This document shows positions 8,520 to 15,618 of a DNA stretch of 20,569 bases, one piece after another. Source of the stretch: a virus; IMG/VR virus record IMGVR_UViG_3300010401_000087, positions 1 to 20,569 of that record; one strand, given 5' to 3'. A program made the translations under genes and the position numbers. Each line of letters begins with the position of its first letter. The first letter of the stretch is position 1. The notes under the pieces are model-generated. The model ran no database searches and was not told where the DNA came from. It saw only the letters and a program-made list of their open reading frames with translations.

Positions 8520-10366
8520 CAGTTGTTCGGCCTTCCGCCGTACCAACTGGGCTTGACCCCGGAAGACCGCATCTGACTCTGCCGGGCGTGCGTCACCAGC
8601 GCCCCGACGACATCGACCGCTCCCGCCAGCGCGAATTCCCGACCACCGAGGTGCAGATGCACCGGCACGCCGCCCCCGGCCCCAGCCGCGACGAGGCCGC
8701 CGTCGGCGAAGCGCGGCGTCCCGGCCGAGTTCATCGCCGACAGCATGCCGGCGCCCCAGTGCTGTACGGCGGCGGCGCGCATGACGAACTCGCCGTTGCT
8801 CAGCCGCGCCAGGATGCTGTCGCTGGTGCCGGTGCCGCGACCGCGCACCACACCGCCCGCGGCGAACCCGCCGGGACCGACCGGGGCGCCCGCGGTGGCG
8901 GCGCCGCCGATTGCCGACCCGACGCTGGCTATCGCGCTCTTGATATAGTCGACGACTGCCGTGACTTTTTGCAGAAGCCCGTCGAGGGCGGCGCTGGCCG
9001 TTTGGGTGAGCGAATTCCAGAACGAGGTAAATCCATCGGTCAGGCTCGTCCACAACTGTGTAAAGACATCCTGAATGCTGGCGCCCCAATTAGTGAAGTT
9101 CTGAGTGGCGTTATTCAGGGCAGCGGCCAGCGTTTCGCCGGCCCAGTTCACGAAAGCGTCGGCGACTCTGGTTAAGGTCGCGTCTAGTGAGTCTCCCCAA
9201 CTGGTGAAGAGTTGCCCGGCGGCGTTCACCCAATTCGACAGATTGGTCTGCATTCTGTCGAGAACCTGGGCGAATGACGTAGGCCAATTTTGCAACACGC
9301 TGGCGAGCCACTGATTGGCCGCGGTTTGCTGAGCGAGTAGCCACTTCTGATAGCCGGCGGTCAGTTCTTGGAACGCTGTGCTGACCTGACCCTGCGCAGT
9401 CTTTAATTCGCCAAGCTGTTGCAGTATCGGAGACCCGGCGCCGCGCGCCGTATTGGCCAAATTGGCGATGTGCGCGTTGAGTTTATCGATATCGTCGGCC
9501 ATTGCCCGGATCACGGCAATGGGTGCGCCGAATAGCTCCTGCGAGAGCCGGTTGATCTGCGATGGGAACCGCGCTTCCAGAGCCAACGCTTTCTCGACCG
9601 CCGCTCGATACGCGTCGACCTTGCCTTGCGGCGTATCGGGAAAGCTCCTGAACCTGATGCCGAGCGCCTCCAGGGAATTCGACCAATCCTTAGTTGCTGC
9701 CGTACCTTTATCAATCTCCGGAACGACCATCGCCATCCCGTTGACGATCTTGATGCCGGGGTCGGGCGTGGCGCGCAGCGCGTCGAGTGCCTTGGAGAAG
9801 CTCTCGAATGACTTGGCCCCCACTTCGGCGTCCAGCCCGGCGCGCTTCGCCGCCTCACCAATCGCCTGAAGCACAATTGGTGGCACGCCAGATGAAAGCG
9901 CCTGGTTCTGAAGCTTGCCGAGCGCCTCGGCCATAGAGCCGAGGCTTTTGAGCATGAAATCGATCGCGTTACCGACCGCTTGACCGGCGAAGGCGCCGAC
10001 AAACCCGCCCGCCAGGCCGCCAAGCAGGGAGGTAAGTCCTGAGATGCCGCTGCCGAAATTGGTCAATTCGCCGGCTATGCGGCGCAGCCCACGGCTCTCG
10101 CCAACCAGACTGCGGAAGCTCTTCGATGTCTCGTCGACAGACCCGGATAGCTTGCGATACTCGCCTGAGAGTTGACGAACGACCGCGTTTTGCTGTTCCC
10201 ATGCCCGCGTGAGTTGCTGCACGCGAGCCGGGTCGCCGATGCCCTTGGCAACATCGCGCGCCGCCGCCGTCGCCTGCTGCCCAAGCTGCTTGAGTGCTTG
10301 CTGGGCAACCAATAGCTCGGATTTGAGCTTGCTTTTGGCAACGATGTTTATGTCGAGGTTAGGCAC
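8519..10366 (-). CDS. Tail tape measure protein
   Basis: A 615-residue protein that sets tail length and is ejected with the DNA. Residues 1-100 are helical and rich in Gln/Ala/Lys, as in a coiled coil. Residues ~105-150 contain a Gly/Ala hydrophobic stretch likely to cross a membrane during ejection. Residues 342-450 have Trp at 342, 353, 361, 379, 390, 408, 427, 439 and 450, mostly 11 or 18 residues apart with Phe in between, a known tape-measure signature. The C-terminal part has GGVVRGRGTGTSDSILARLS and NGEFVMRAAAVQHWGAGML, a motif common in siphovirus tape measures. It starts at GTG (10366), 3 bases after the frameshift-frame stop. By the usual ~0.15 nm per residue, the tail would be roughly 90 nm. 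Confidence 0.92.
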   Translation of the reverse strand: MPNLDINIVAKSKLKSELLVAQQALKQLGQQATAAARDVAKGIGDPARVQQLTRAWEQQNAVVRQLSGEYRKLSGSVDETSKSFRSLVGESRGLRRIAGELTNFGSGISGLTSLLGGLAGGFVGAFAGQAVGNAIDFMLKSLGSMAEALGKLQNQALSSGVPPIVLQAIGEAAKRAGLDAEVGAKSFESFSKALDALRATPDPGIKIVNGMAMVVPEIDKGTAATKDWSNSLEALGIRFRSFPDTPQGKVDAYRAAVEKALALEARFPSQINRLSQELFGAPIAVIRAMADDIDKLNAHIANLANTARGAGSPILQQLGELKTAQGQVSTAFQELTAGYQKWLLAQQTAANQWLASVLQNWPTSFAQVLDRMQTNLSNWVNAAGQLFTSWGDSLDATLTRVADAFVNWAGETLAAALNNATQNFTNWGASIQDVFTQLWTSLTDGFTSFWNSLTQTASAALDGLLQKVTAVVDYIKSAIASVGSAIGGAATAGAPVGPGGFAAGGVVRGRGTGTSDSILARLSNGEFVMRAAAVQHWGAGMLSAMNSAGTPRFADGGLVAAGAGGGVPVHLHLGGREFALAGAVDVVGALVTHARQSQMRSSGVKPSWYGGRPNN

Positions 10367-10369
10367 GTC

Positions 10370-10648
10370 TCAGCTTTCCCAGTCTTTGAGGGTAGCGCGG
10401 AGCGTCTTCTCGTCGGCGCGGTTGGCCAGGACACCGAGCCGCAATTCCTGGCTCATTTCGCGGCGCCTGCGGTGGCCGCCGATGACGAGGAAGGCCGCCG
10501 CCTGGCGCGGCGTGTAATCCCACACATCGCGCGCACTGTGCCCATAGGCGATCAGCTGCTCGGCGGCGGCGGCGAATTCATATCCTGATCCCTGCCAGGC
10601 TGGTCGGCGGCGCCGCCGGCGCCGATCAGCTTTAGCAGGCGCTCCATA
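10370..10648 (-). CDS. Tail-assembly chaperone extension reached by -1 frameshift
   Basis: An open frame with no good start of its own, lying in -1 relative to the chaperone gene. Shifting at the slippery site 10654-10648 adds 92 residues to the first 110 and gives a 202-residue fusion. After a basic linker (ADRRRRRRPAWQGSGYEF) the frame encodes a conserved-looking helical domain, AAAAEQLIAYGHSARDVWDYTPRQAAAFLVIGG split over residues ~25-56 of the extension, followed by HRRRREMSQELRL and LKDWES. The W-D-Y-T-P-R-Q segment resembles the second chaperone domain of siphovirus G/G-T-type proteins and of small ORFs after the chaperone in alphaproteobacterial phages. It ends 3 bases before the tape-measure start. 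A separate product from an internal GTG or ATG is possible but would lose the helical domain. Confidence 0.78.
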   Translation of the reverse strand, partial: YGAPAKADRRRRRRRPAWQGSGYEFAAAAEQLIAYGHSARDVWDYTPRQAAAFLVIGGHRRRREMSQELRLGVLANRADEKTLRATLKDWES

Positions 10649-10977
10649 AAAGGGGCGGTGCCATTGGGCATCGTCAGATCGCGCACCGCCAAGAGGCAGT
10701 CGACCATATCGTCGAGCGCCATTGCTTCGGCGATCTGCGGTGCCGCTTCCGGCTGTTCCGCCGCCTCCGCTATGATTGCCGCGACCGCTTCCGGGGCCAT
10801 CTCGATCAGCGCGTCGACATCCAGCGCCGGCGCGCCCTCGACGAAGAGCTTGCGCAATTCCGGAAAGCGCACGAGCAGATCGGCGACGTGGCGCAAGCCG
10901 AGGCCGCGCAGCTCCAGGTCGCCGGCGGCGATCCGCACGGTCTTGGTTTGCGGAACAATGTCGACCAGCGAAACCAT
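10552..10977 (-). CDS. Tail assembly chaperone (G-like, unshifted form)
   Basis: A 141-residue protein between the tail tube and tape-measure genes, the standard slot for the tape-measure chaperone. Residues 1-30 are a beta-strand pair (VPQTKTVRIAAGDLELRGLGL). Residues ~31-108 are helical (LRHVADLLVRFPELRKLFVEG ... AVAAIIAEAAEQPEAAPQIAEAMALDDMVDCLLAVRDLTM). The region then continues through PNGTAPF to a low-complexity C-terminus (DQDMNSPPPPSS). Such chaperones coat the tape measure and recruit tail tube subunits. The last 31 residues follow the slippery site and are replaced in the frameshifted form. The ATG is 6 bases after the tube gene stop. The lambda gpG comparison is by position and layout, since sequence similarity in this family is low. 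Confidence 0.82.
   Translation of the reverse strand: MVSLVDIVPQTKTVRIAAGDLELRGLGLRHVADLLVRFPELRKLFVEGAPALDVDALIEMAPEAVAAIIAEAAEQPEAAPQIAEAMALDDMVDCLLAVRDLTMPNGTAPFMERLLKLIGAGGAADQPGRDQDMNSPPPPSS
10608..10624 (-). promoter_or_regulatory. GC stem-loop downstream of the slippery site
   Basis: On the coding strand, CGGCGCC-GGC-GGCGCCG can form a perfect 7-bp stem with a 3-base loop. It begins 23 bases after the slippery heptamer, farther than the usual 5-9 bases, so its part in frameshifting is uncertain. In this GC-rich DNA such stems also arise by chance. Confidence 0.3.
10648..10654 (-). promoter_or_regulatory. Slippery heptamer for programmed -1 frameshift
   Basis: In the chaperone reading frame the bases read C CCT TTT, an exact X XXY YYZ heptamer. 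After a one-base backward slip both tRNAs would pair again (CCT to CCC, TTT to TTT). The new frame is open from here through 10370, and the unshifted frame ends soon after, at 10552. Its position near the 3' end of the upstream chaperone ORF and just before the tape measure is the standard place for the G/G-T frameshift of siphoviruses. Confidence 0.75.
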
Positions 10978-10983
10978 TTAGTT

Positions 10984-11496
10984 CTATGGTCCTGCGCTGG
11001 CGAGCAGCGCCATTTGCAGGTTCGGCGCGGTGAACTCGTCCATGACCAGATGGACGGTCATGGTCTGCTGCACGACCGGCGAGAAATCCTTTTTGCGGAT
11101 GCCGCCGACCCGGTGGTTCCAGTGGTCGAGGCGCTCGACGGTCGGCGTCAATTCAAAGGTGTTGACGTTGCCGACATCGCGCGCGGTGAGATCGGCCTCG
11201 CCCTTCCAGGTGATGATCCCGGTGCCGACGTAGTAGGCGGCAGTGGTCGGGCTCACCATCGCGTCATCCGGATGCACTAGGGTGCCGAACGAGCCGGTGA
11301 CCGGATCGGCGAGCACGTCGCCTTCGAGTTCGATCTGACCCCATTCGTCCTGGATGAAGCCGAGCGCGCCGGACGGCCCGAATTGCACGAGCGGCAGGGT
11401 GATTACCACCTTCGGCCCGATGTCGTTGGTGCCGGTGAACACCAACTCGCCGCTGATCTGGGATTCAAGTCCGATGTTCAGTGTGCTTGCGGCCAT
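10984..11496 (-). CDS. Major tail tube protein
   Basis: A 170-residue beta-rich protein in the major tail protein position, just before the chaperone. It begins MAASTLNIGLESQ and contains alternating strands such as KVVITLPLVQFGP, GQIELEGDVLADPVTGSFGTL and TMTVHLVMDEF. It has no cysteines and no signal peptide, as expected for a subunit that stacks in rings around the tape measure. It has the strongest ribosome binding site in the window (AGGAGGAGG, 8 bases before the ATG), fitting a product needed in many copies. The assignment rests on position, size, composition and the strong RBS; I do not recognise a precise family. Confidence 0.72.
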   Translation of the reverse strand: MAASTLNIGLESQISGELVFTGTNDIGPKVVITLPLVQFGPSGALGFIQDEWGQIELEGDVLADPVTGSFGTLVHPDDAMVSPTTAAYYVGTGIITWKGEADLTARDVGNVNTFELTPTVERLDHWNHRVGGIRKKDFSPVVQQTMTVHLVMDEFTAPNLQMALLASAGP

Positions 11497-11504
11497 TTAA
11501 GCGA

Positions 11505-11513
11505 CCTCCTCCT
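11505..11513 (-). promoter_or_regulatory. Strong Shine-Dalgarno for the tail tube gene
   Basis: The coding strand reads AGGAGGAGG ending 8 bases before the ATG at 11496. It overlaps the TAG stop of the tail terminator gene. It is the best ribosome binding site seen in the window, consistent with high expression of the tube protein. Confidence 0.75.
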
Positions 11514-12159
11514 ATGGATAGGCGTAGGTGTCGGCGCTCTGGCCGACGACGATCTTGAGCGGAATGACGGCGAGCGCGGTCTGTGCGGCATGGCCCGGGT
11601 CTTTGACGATCTCGCCCTCGATGCGGCAATAGTGGACGCCATGCACGCCAAGGTTCTGGCGGAAGCTGCGTGGCAGATTGGAATAGAGCGTCCGCTCCAG
11701 CCCATCGATCAGGGTGTTGAGCATGGCGGCCGGGATTGCATTGTCTGCGGCGCCGACCCGCGTATAGACCCAGGCTTCGCAGTTGAGTTCGACGAGCGCT
11801 GCGGCGGCGCCCCAGTTATGCACTTCGTTGCCCTCGACGAGATAGAGCGCCGGCATATCCTGCTCGACGGCGGGATCGCGCATGCGGCGCTCGACGGTGA
11901 GGAAGCCCTGCGTCAGCGCCGCGTCGGTGCGATCGGCGAGCGCCGGCGACGACAGCGTGATGGTCGGCGTCACCGTGGCGATCACCGCGTCGAGCGGCAC
12001 GCCGTCGCCGTTGACCGGCATGCCGACCATCAGCCCGGTGGCGTCGCTGACATTCGCCAGCGTCACATCGCCGGTCGTGGTGTCGGCGGTGAAGTTGAAC
12101 ACCATCGGCGGCGCGGTCAGCTTATTCAGCAGCGCCGTCAGGATCAGCTCGCGGTTCAC
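11512..12159 (-). CDS. Tail terminator / tail completion protein with inserted beta module
   Basis: A 215-residue protein in the tail-terminator slot between the gp10-like closure protein and the tube protein. The ends match a pattern I know from alphaproteobacterial prophages: an N-terminal helix MNRELILTALLNKL; a central FLTVERRMRDP, EQDMPALYLVEGNEV and ELNCEAWVYTRVG; LNTLIDGLERTLYSN; and a C-terminal GVHGVHYCRIEGEIVKDPG and IPLKIVV. In that family the first helix usually leads almost directly to the F-x-T-x-x-R-R strand. Here ~50 residues (about 29-77, VTLANVSDATGLMVGMPVNG and onward) are inserted. The ATG overlaps the upstream stop (ATGA). The protein would cap the tail tube and dock onto the head. 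Confidence 0.75.
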   Translation of the reverse strand: MNRELILTALLNKLTAPPMVFNFTADTTTGDVTLANVSDATGLMVGMPVNGDGVPLDAVIATVTPTITLSSPALADRTDAALTQGFLTVERRMRDPAVEQDMPALYLVEGNEVHNWGAAAALVELNCEAWVYTRVGAADNAIPAAMLNTLIDGLERTLYSNLPRSFRQNLGVHGVHYCRIEGEIVKDPGHAAQTALAVIPLKIVVGQSADTYAYP

Positions 12160-12629
12160 TTGAGCGCGTCCCGCAAGGTGCCGTTCAGCACCTCTTCGAT
12201 TTCGCGCCGCGCGCGCGGCAGCATGACGGCGGCGGCGCCGCGCAGGAAGCGCAGTTCGCGCAGGCCGCCGCGCCGCTCGTAGGCACGCACCTGGCCGCGG
12301 CCGCGGCGATAAGACTTCACCGGGAAGCGCTGACCCGTGCTGCCGTATTCAAGCGCGCCGAAGGCGGCGGCGAGCGGTTGCGCCTGTCCCGTCGCGATGA
12401 TGCGCACCCGGCCGCGCACGAAGTTCTTGGCGACGTTCTCGTCGACATAGGCATGCGTCCGCGAGCGCATCCGGCCGGTGCGCACCGGCTCGCGGGCCTT
12501 GACCATGCGCAAGAGTTGGTTGGTCAACTCTCCGATCTTCGCCTTGAGTTGGCGCCGCAGTTGCTTCGGCAACTGGTCGAGCGCCACCGTGAGCTGCTTG
12601 TCGTTGACCTCGACCCGGAAGTCGATCAT
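12156..12629 (-). CDS. HK97 gp10-like head-tail closure protein
   Basis: A 157-residue very basic protein. It shows the usual gp10/minor-tail pattern: an N-terminal strand and helix (MIDFRVEVNDKQLTVALDQL, PKQLRRQLKAKIGELTNQLL), then KAREPVRTGRMRSRTHAYVDEN, where the P-V-R-T-G-x-M/L-R motif is the family hallmark. Next come VRGRVRIIAT, FGALEYGSTGQRFPVKSY and a C-terminal helix (PRARREIEEVLNGTLRDAL). Proteins of this family join the connector to the tail. The frame is open upstream across the connector gene, but the ATG at 12629 forms an ATGA overlap with that gene's stop and fits the family length. The residues after the Y-G-S/T motif contain an unusually long Arg/Gly-rich segment. Confidence 0.88.
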   Translation of the reverse strand: MIDFRVEVNDKQLTVALDQLPKQLRRQLKAKIGELTNQLLRMVKAREPVRTGRMRSRTHAYVDENVAKNFVRGRVRIIATGQAQPLAAAFGALEYGSTGQRFPVKSYRRGRGQVRAYERRGGLRELRFLRGAAAVMLPRARREIEEVLNGTLRDALK

Positions 12630-13249
12630 CCGACGAGCCCGCGCCGATAGGGGTTGAGCAGGCTGGCGATGTCCTGCGGGATCAGCGACGCGCCCGGCAC
12701 CCCGCCGACCCAGTACTCTTGCCGTCCGATGCCGGGCGATTCCGAGGCGCGCAGCAGCGGATCGCGGCCGCGACCGGCATTCTCCATCGTGCAGAGGTCG
12801 AGCACCGCCTGCTGCACGTCGGGCGGGATTTCGGCGAAGCCCGCGGTGTAGGCGACGCTGAGCCCGCTGGTGCTGACCCAGTACGTCGCGTCGCCCATGC
12901 GCCACAGATGCCCGACGACCGGCTGCAAGGCGTAGCCGGCCGGATCGATGATCGTGCCGTCGAGCGTCGTCTCTAGGCTGGTCGGATCGACCGGCGCTTG
13001 GCTGAGGATCAGCGGCTCGCCGGCCGCGCCGGTGGTGCCGGCGAGGAAGGTATCGAGGTAGTCCTGGAGCGCGAAGATGCGGCTGCAATAGCGCTCGGCG
13101 GCGAGCGAGGCGCGGGCGATGACTTTGGTCAACCAGGCATCGTTTGCGACGTCGCCCGGCCGCACCCGCAACTGCTCGCGCAGGTCGTCGAGCGTCACCA
13201 GGTTGCGCTCGGTGGCCGGCGTCACGACGGTGGTGTAGAGCGGCGTCAC
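12626..13249 (-). CDS. Head-tail connector, gp6-like
   Basis: A 207-residue protein of the phage gp6-like (phage QLRG family) connector type. The N-terminal helical part shows LVTLDDLREQLRVRPGD, NDAWLTKVIARASLAAERYC and a Y-L-D-T-F strand. The centre has the usual ILSQAPVDPTSLETTLDG and DPAGYALQPVVGHLWRM. The end has SVAYTAGFAEIPPDVQQAVLDLC, typical of the family. The connector forms a ring under the portal that receives the tail. It starts at GTG (13249), overlapping the collagen-like gene's stop as GTGA. The C-terminal ~40 residues (RQEYWVGGVPGASLIPQDIASLLNPYRR split) match the family's usual 'L.P...LL.PYR' ending. Confidence 0.88.
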   Translation of the reverse strand: MTPLYTTVVTPATERNLVTLDDLREQLRVRPGDVANDAWLTKVIARASLAAERYCSRIFALQDYLDTFLAGTTGAAGEPLILSQAPVDPTSLETTLDGTIIDPAGYALQPVVGHLWRMGDATYWVSTSGLSVAYTAGFAEIPPDVQQAVLDLCTMENAGRGRDPLLRASESPGIGRQEYWVGGVPGASLIPQDIASLLNPYRRGLVG

Positions 13250-13902
13250 GGACGCGCCTCGGCGTGGTACTGCTCGAAGAGTTCGCGCAATTCCAGGGCC
13301 GGCCCGACGCTGCCGTCCGACATGATCGGCACGGCGCGGAATTCGCGCACCGTCCAGCCGGTGATGCTGGCGCCGCGCTCGCCGGCCGGGCCGCGTTCGC
13401 CGCGCTCACCCTTCTCGCCGGGCTTGCCGCGGCGCCCGGCTTCCGAGGCCATCGCCCAGCCGTCGCCGGGCAGCGGCCCCGGCGTGTCCCGCTTGGCGCG
13501 CCACTCGGCGCCGTGCAGTGTCACCAGATCGAATTTGCGGTATTCGCGGGTGGCGTCGAACAGGCCGCACACCTCGCCGACATAGGGCACCTCGCCAGGC
13601 GGCCCAGGAAGCCCCTGGATGCCCGGTTCGCCGGGTGGGCCGGTAATAGCCTCGCCCGGCTCTCCCCGCTCTCCACGCTCGCCCGGTGGCCCGGGCGGGC
13701 CATCCTGAAGCGATGCCAGCCGCTCGGCGACCATCCGGTTCGCGCGCAGCTCGGCCTCTGCATGGTCGGCGCGGAGGATTGCGACTTCCTGCCTGATCTC
13801 GGCAAGCGCGACTGAGACGGTGAGCTTTAGTTCGCGCTCTATGCGGGCAGCGAAGGAGCCGAGTTCGGCGGCCAATGTCTCAAGCGGCGAGATTGTGTCC
13901 AC
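13246..13902 (-). CDS. Collagen-like protein with carbohydrate-binding-like domain
   Basis: A 218-residue protein. Residues 5-65 form a long amphipathic helix, probably a trimeric coiled coil. Residues 68-104 are Gly-X-Y collagen repeats (GPPGPPGERGERGEPGE, interrupted by AIT). Residues ~106-156 look like a CBM5/12-type module (YRKFDLVTLHGAEWRAKRDT...GDGWAMASEAG). Residues 157-177 are a second collagen stretch (GRRGKPGEKGERGERGPAGERG), followed by a 40-residue C-terminal cap. This build is usual for phage fibres that bind surface sugars. I start it at GTG (13902), with AGGA 6 bases upstream, overlapping the portal gene by 23 bases; no in-frame ATG gives a better start. Its site between portal and connector is unusual and suggests a head fibre or a displaced fibre gene. 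Confidence 0.8.
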   Translation of the reverse strand: MDTISPLETLAAELGSFAARIERELKLTVSVALAEIRQEVAILRADHAEAELRANRMVAERLASLQDGPPGPPGERGERGEPGEAITGPPGEPGIQGLPGPPGEVPYVGEVCGLFDATREYRKFDLVTLHGAEWRAKRDTPGPLPGDGWAMASEAGRRGKPGEKGERGERGPAGERGASITGWTVREFRAVPIMSDGSVGPALELRELFEQYHAEARP

Positions 13903-15241
13903 TGGCTGTCCTAAAAGCAGCGAGCATTTTCGCGGGATTGACCGATTCGGCAGGCGGCGCTGGCTGCGCCGCATCCGGCCGCGGCGTTGCCGGCGGCGGG
14001 TTCGACCACGCATCCAGCGGGACGACCTGCTGCTGCACCCTCGGTTGGTCGCCGTCCTTGGCCTTCGGCAAGTCTTCGAGCGCGCGCGCTTCGTTCGGCG
14101 AGTAAATCCCGCCCTGGACGCCTCTCGCCAATGCCTCGATGCGGTCGCGCTGGGCACTGCGCAACAATGCCGCGGTGTCGAATTCGAGATATTCCTGCGG
14201 CCAGCCGGCGAGGCCGAAAAACAGCCCGATCCCGTTTTCGATGTGGTCGAGGCAGAACCCGAAGCGGCCGCCGACCCAGTATCGCATCAGGTCGGCGGTG
14301 GCGCCCGCCGCGGTCTGCACGCCCCACAGCGACAGCAGCGGCAGCGGGATGCCGTAGACGGTGGCGATGTGGCCGTCGGTGATCTGCATCATCTCGGCGT
14401 ATTGAGCATCGCGGCTGCTGGTGCTCATCGCCTGAAACTTGAGCCCCGACGACAGGATCGGCACGCCGCCGGCACCGGCGCCGGTGGTCCGCTCCAACCA
14501 CATCTGGTGAATTTCTTTATTCTGCCAGTCTTCGAGCGGCTGGTCGGTGGTCAGCACACCCGACGGTTTGCTTTGGTTTTGCGCGATCGTCTGCGTCTGC
14601 CGCAGCATCGCCTGGTTGGCGGCGATATCGGCGGTGGCGTTGATCAGCGGCGGCTCGCCTTTCAGCGGATTGCCGCGGGCGTTCAATTTGAGGTGCAGTA
14701 CGTCGCGCGCCGGCACGCGCTGCAAGGCGCCATGCGGCAAGACCGCCTCGACCACCGGGTTACCGGCGAGCGAGTAGAACACCTGTCCGTTGCTGGCGAC
14801 GTTGGCCTCGCACGAGGCGGCATCCATCAGGTGCAGTTCGCCGACCTCGAAGCGGTTGTTGCGGATGGCGAGCGCGTAGGCGTTGCCATCGCCGTAGAGA
14901 TAGCCGACCAGGTTAAGGATGAAGTCGGAGCCGCTCTGGTACGCGTTCGGGCGCTGCATGACCCGCGACAGCGCGCTATTGGTGACACGCTCGCGGCCGT
15001 TGTCGCCGGTTGAGCGCCAGTGTGACGGCGGGCACTCGGCGGCGGTTTGGGCATAGGTGTCGATGCAGGCGGCGACGACGGCGCCGCCGCCCACCGGGAT
15101 CGGATCGTAGCCGAGCTGCCAGAAATTCCATGGCCACGACGGCGGGATATAGCCGCTCGACTGCGACGAGCGCGTCAGCGCCTTGGCACGCGGCCGGAAG
15201 ATGCGCGTCAGCGCACCCGCCGACCGCTCGACGAGCGACAT
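13880..15241 (-). CDS. Portal protein, HK97/lambda-type family
   Basis: A 453-residue phage portal protein (Phage_portal family). It forms the 12-subunit ring at one head vertex through which DNA is packed and leaves. Recognisable parts are VAACIDTYAQTAAECPPSHW near residues 56-75, RPNAYQSGSDFILNLVGYLYGDGNAYAL (~97-124, split), HLKLNARGNPLKGEPPL (~183-199), the long helix ATADIAANQAMLRQTQTIAQN, GGVPILSSGLKFQAMSTSSRDAQ and VYGIPLPLLSL (~293-303). The C-terminal 60 residues are Pro/Ala-rich and probably disordered. The ATG follows the upstream TAA directly (TAAATG), with AAGG 6 bases before it. Length is slightly above the usual ~400. The position downstream of the capsid gene is the odd feature. 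Confidence 0.93.
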   Translation of the reverse strand: MSLVERSAGALTRIFRPRAKALTRSSQSSGYIPPSWPWNFWQLGYDPIPVGGGAVVAACIDTYAQTAAECPPSHWRSTGDNGRERVTNSALSRVMQRPNAYQSGSDFILNLVGYLYGDGNAYALAIRNNRFEVGELHLMDAASCEANVASNGQVFYSLAGNPVVEAVLPHGALQRVPARDVLHLKLNARGNPLKGEPPLINATADIAANQAMLRQTQTIAQNQSKPSGVLTTDQPLEDWQNKEIHQMWLERTTGAGAGGVPILSSGLKFQAMSTSSRDAQYAEMMQITDGHIATVYGIPLPLLSLWGVQTAAGATADLMRYWVGGRFGFCLDHIENGIGLFFGLAGWPQEYLEFDTAALLRSAQRDRIEALARGVQGGIYSPNEARALEDLPKAKDGDQPRVQQQVVPLDAWSNPPPATPRPDAAQPAPPAESVNPAKMLAAFRTASGHNLAA

Positions 15242-15571
15242 TTACGACCTTTCGTGCCGCGGCGGCTCGTGGCGCACCGGCTCCTGGCGCGGCGCCGCGG
15301 GACGTGGTGCCGGCTTGGCGGCGGGCGCGGTCGGCAATGCCTCGCCGGTCGCGAGATACGCCTGCTGAGCAGCCACCGGCGGCATCGGTTTAAGGTCCGC
15401 CTGCGCCTTTTCGTCCGGGTGCAAGAGCCCGAGCGCGGCGAGGTCGTTTTCTTCCTGGGTCGGCGTCGGCGGCTGTGCCATCCCATCGGTCGAGGCCAGC
15501 GTCATATTGGTCAGCGTCGCCCGCCGCTCCTTCTGCTGCTCGTATTCCTGCTTCAGTTCGTCGTTTGGCAT
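15242..15571 (-). CDS. Small Pro/Ala-rich protein between capsid and portal
   Basis: A 109-residue protein of unknown function. It has a charged N-terminal helix (MPNDELKQEYEQQKERRATL), a middle region with Gln, Thr and Pro, and a C-terminal half made largely of Pro, Ala, Arg and His (AAKPAPRPAAPRQEP). It is probably mostly disordered. In-frame starts also exist at 15589 (TTG) and 15577 (ATG). I chose the ATG at 15571 because AAGGA lies 8 bases upstream, against 2 for the other ATG. Its position between capsid and portal and its charged helix allow a scaffold-like, head-completion or capsid-decoration role, but nothing in the sequence proves one. Confidence 0.6.
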   Translation of the reverse strand: MPNDELKQEYEQQKERRATLTNMTLASTDGMAQPPTPTQEENDLAALGLLHPDEKAQADLKPMPPVAAQQAYLATGEALPTAPAAKPAPRPAAPRQEPVRHEPPRHERS

Positions 15572-15592
15572 CGTCATCGTCCTTCTCAATGC

Positions 15593-15618
15593 GCCGGCCC
15601 CGCAACCACGAGGCCGGC
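15593..15618 (-). promoter_or_regulatory. Stem-loop after the capsid gene
   Basis: On the coding strand GCCGGCC and GGCCGGC are perfect 7-base complements separated by 12 bases. The hairpin lies in the only sizeable non-coding gap of the head module, between the capsid stop at 15641 and the next gene. No T-run follows, so it is not a standard terminator. It may protect the 3' end of capsid mRNA or slow read-through. Confidence 0.35.

Noticed and set aside
8520-9089. Upstream extension of the minor tail protein frame over the tape measure
   Set aside because: The extension reads as low-complexity Arg/Gly-rich sequence, while the ATG at 8519 sits in a TGATG overlap with the tape-measure stop.
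10630-10633. A AAG as an alternative slippery site in the chaperone gene
   Set aside because: Only one codon would re-pair well after slipping, whereas C CCT TTT 15 bases upstream fits both codons.
12630-13409. Upstream extension of the gp10-like frame over the connector gene
   Set aside because: The extension has shadow-frame composition. The ATG at 12629 gives the normal family length and an ATGA junction.
13820-15013. 397-codon plus-strand frame opposite the portal
   Set aside because: It is a shadow of the portal gene, whose sequence is clearly conserved. The antisense product has no recognisable motif.
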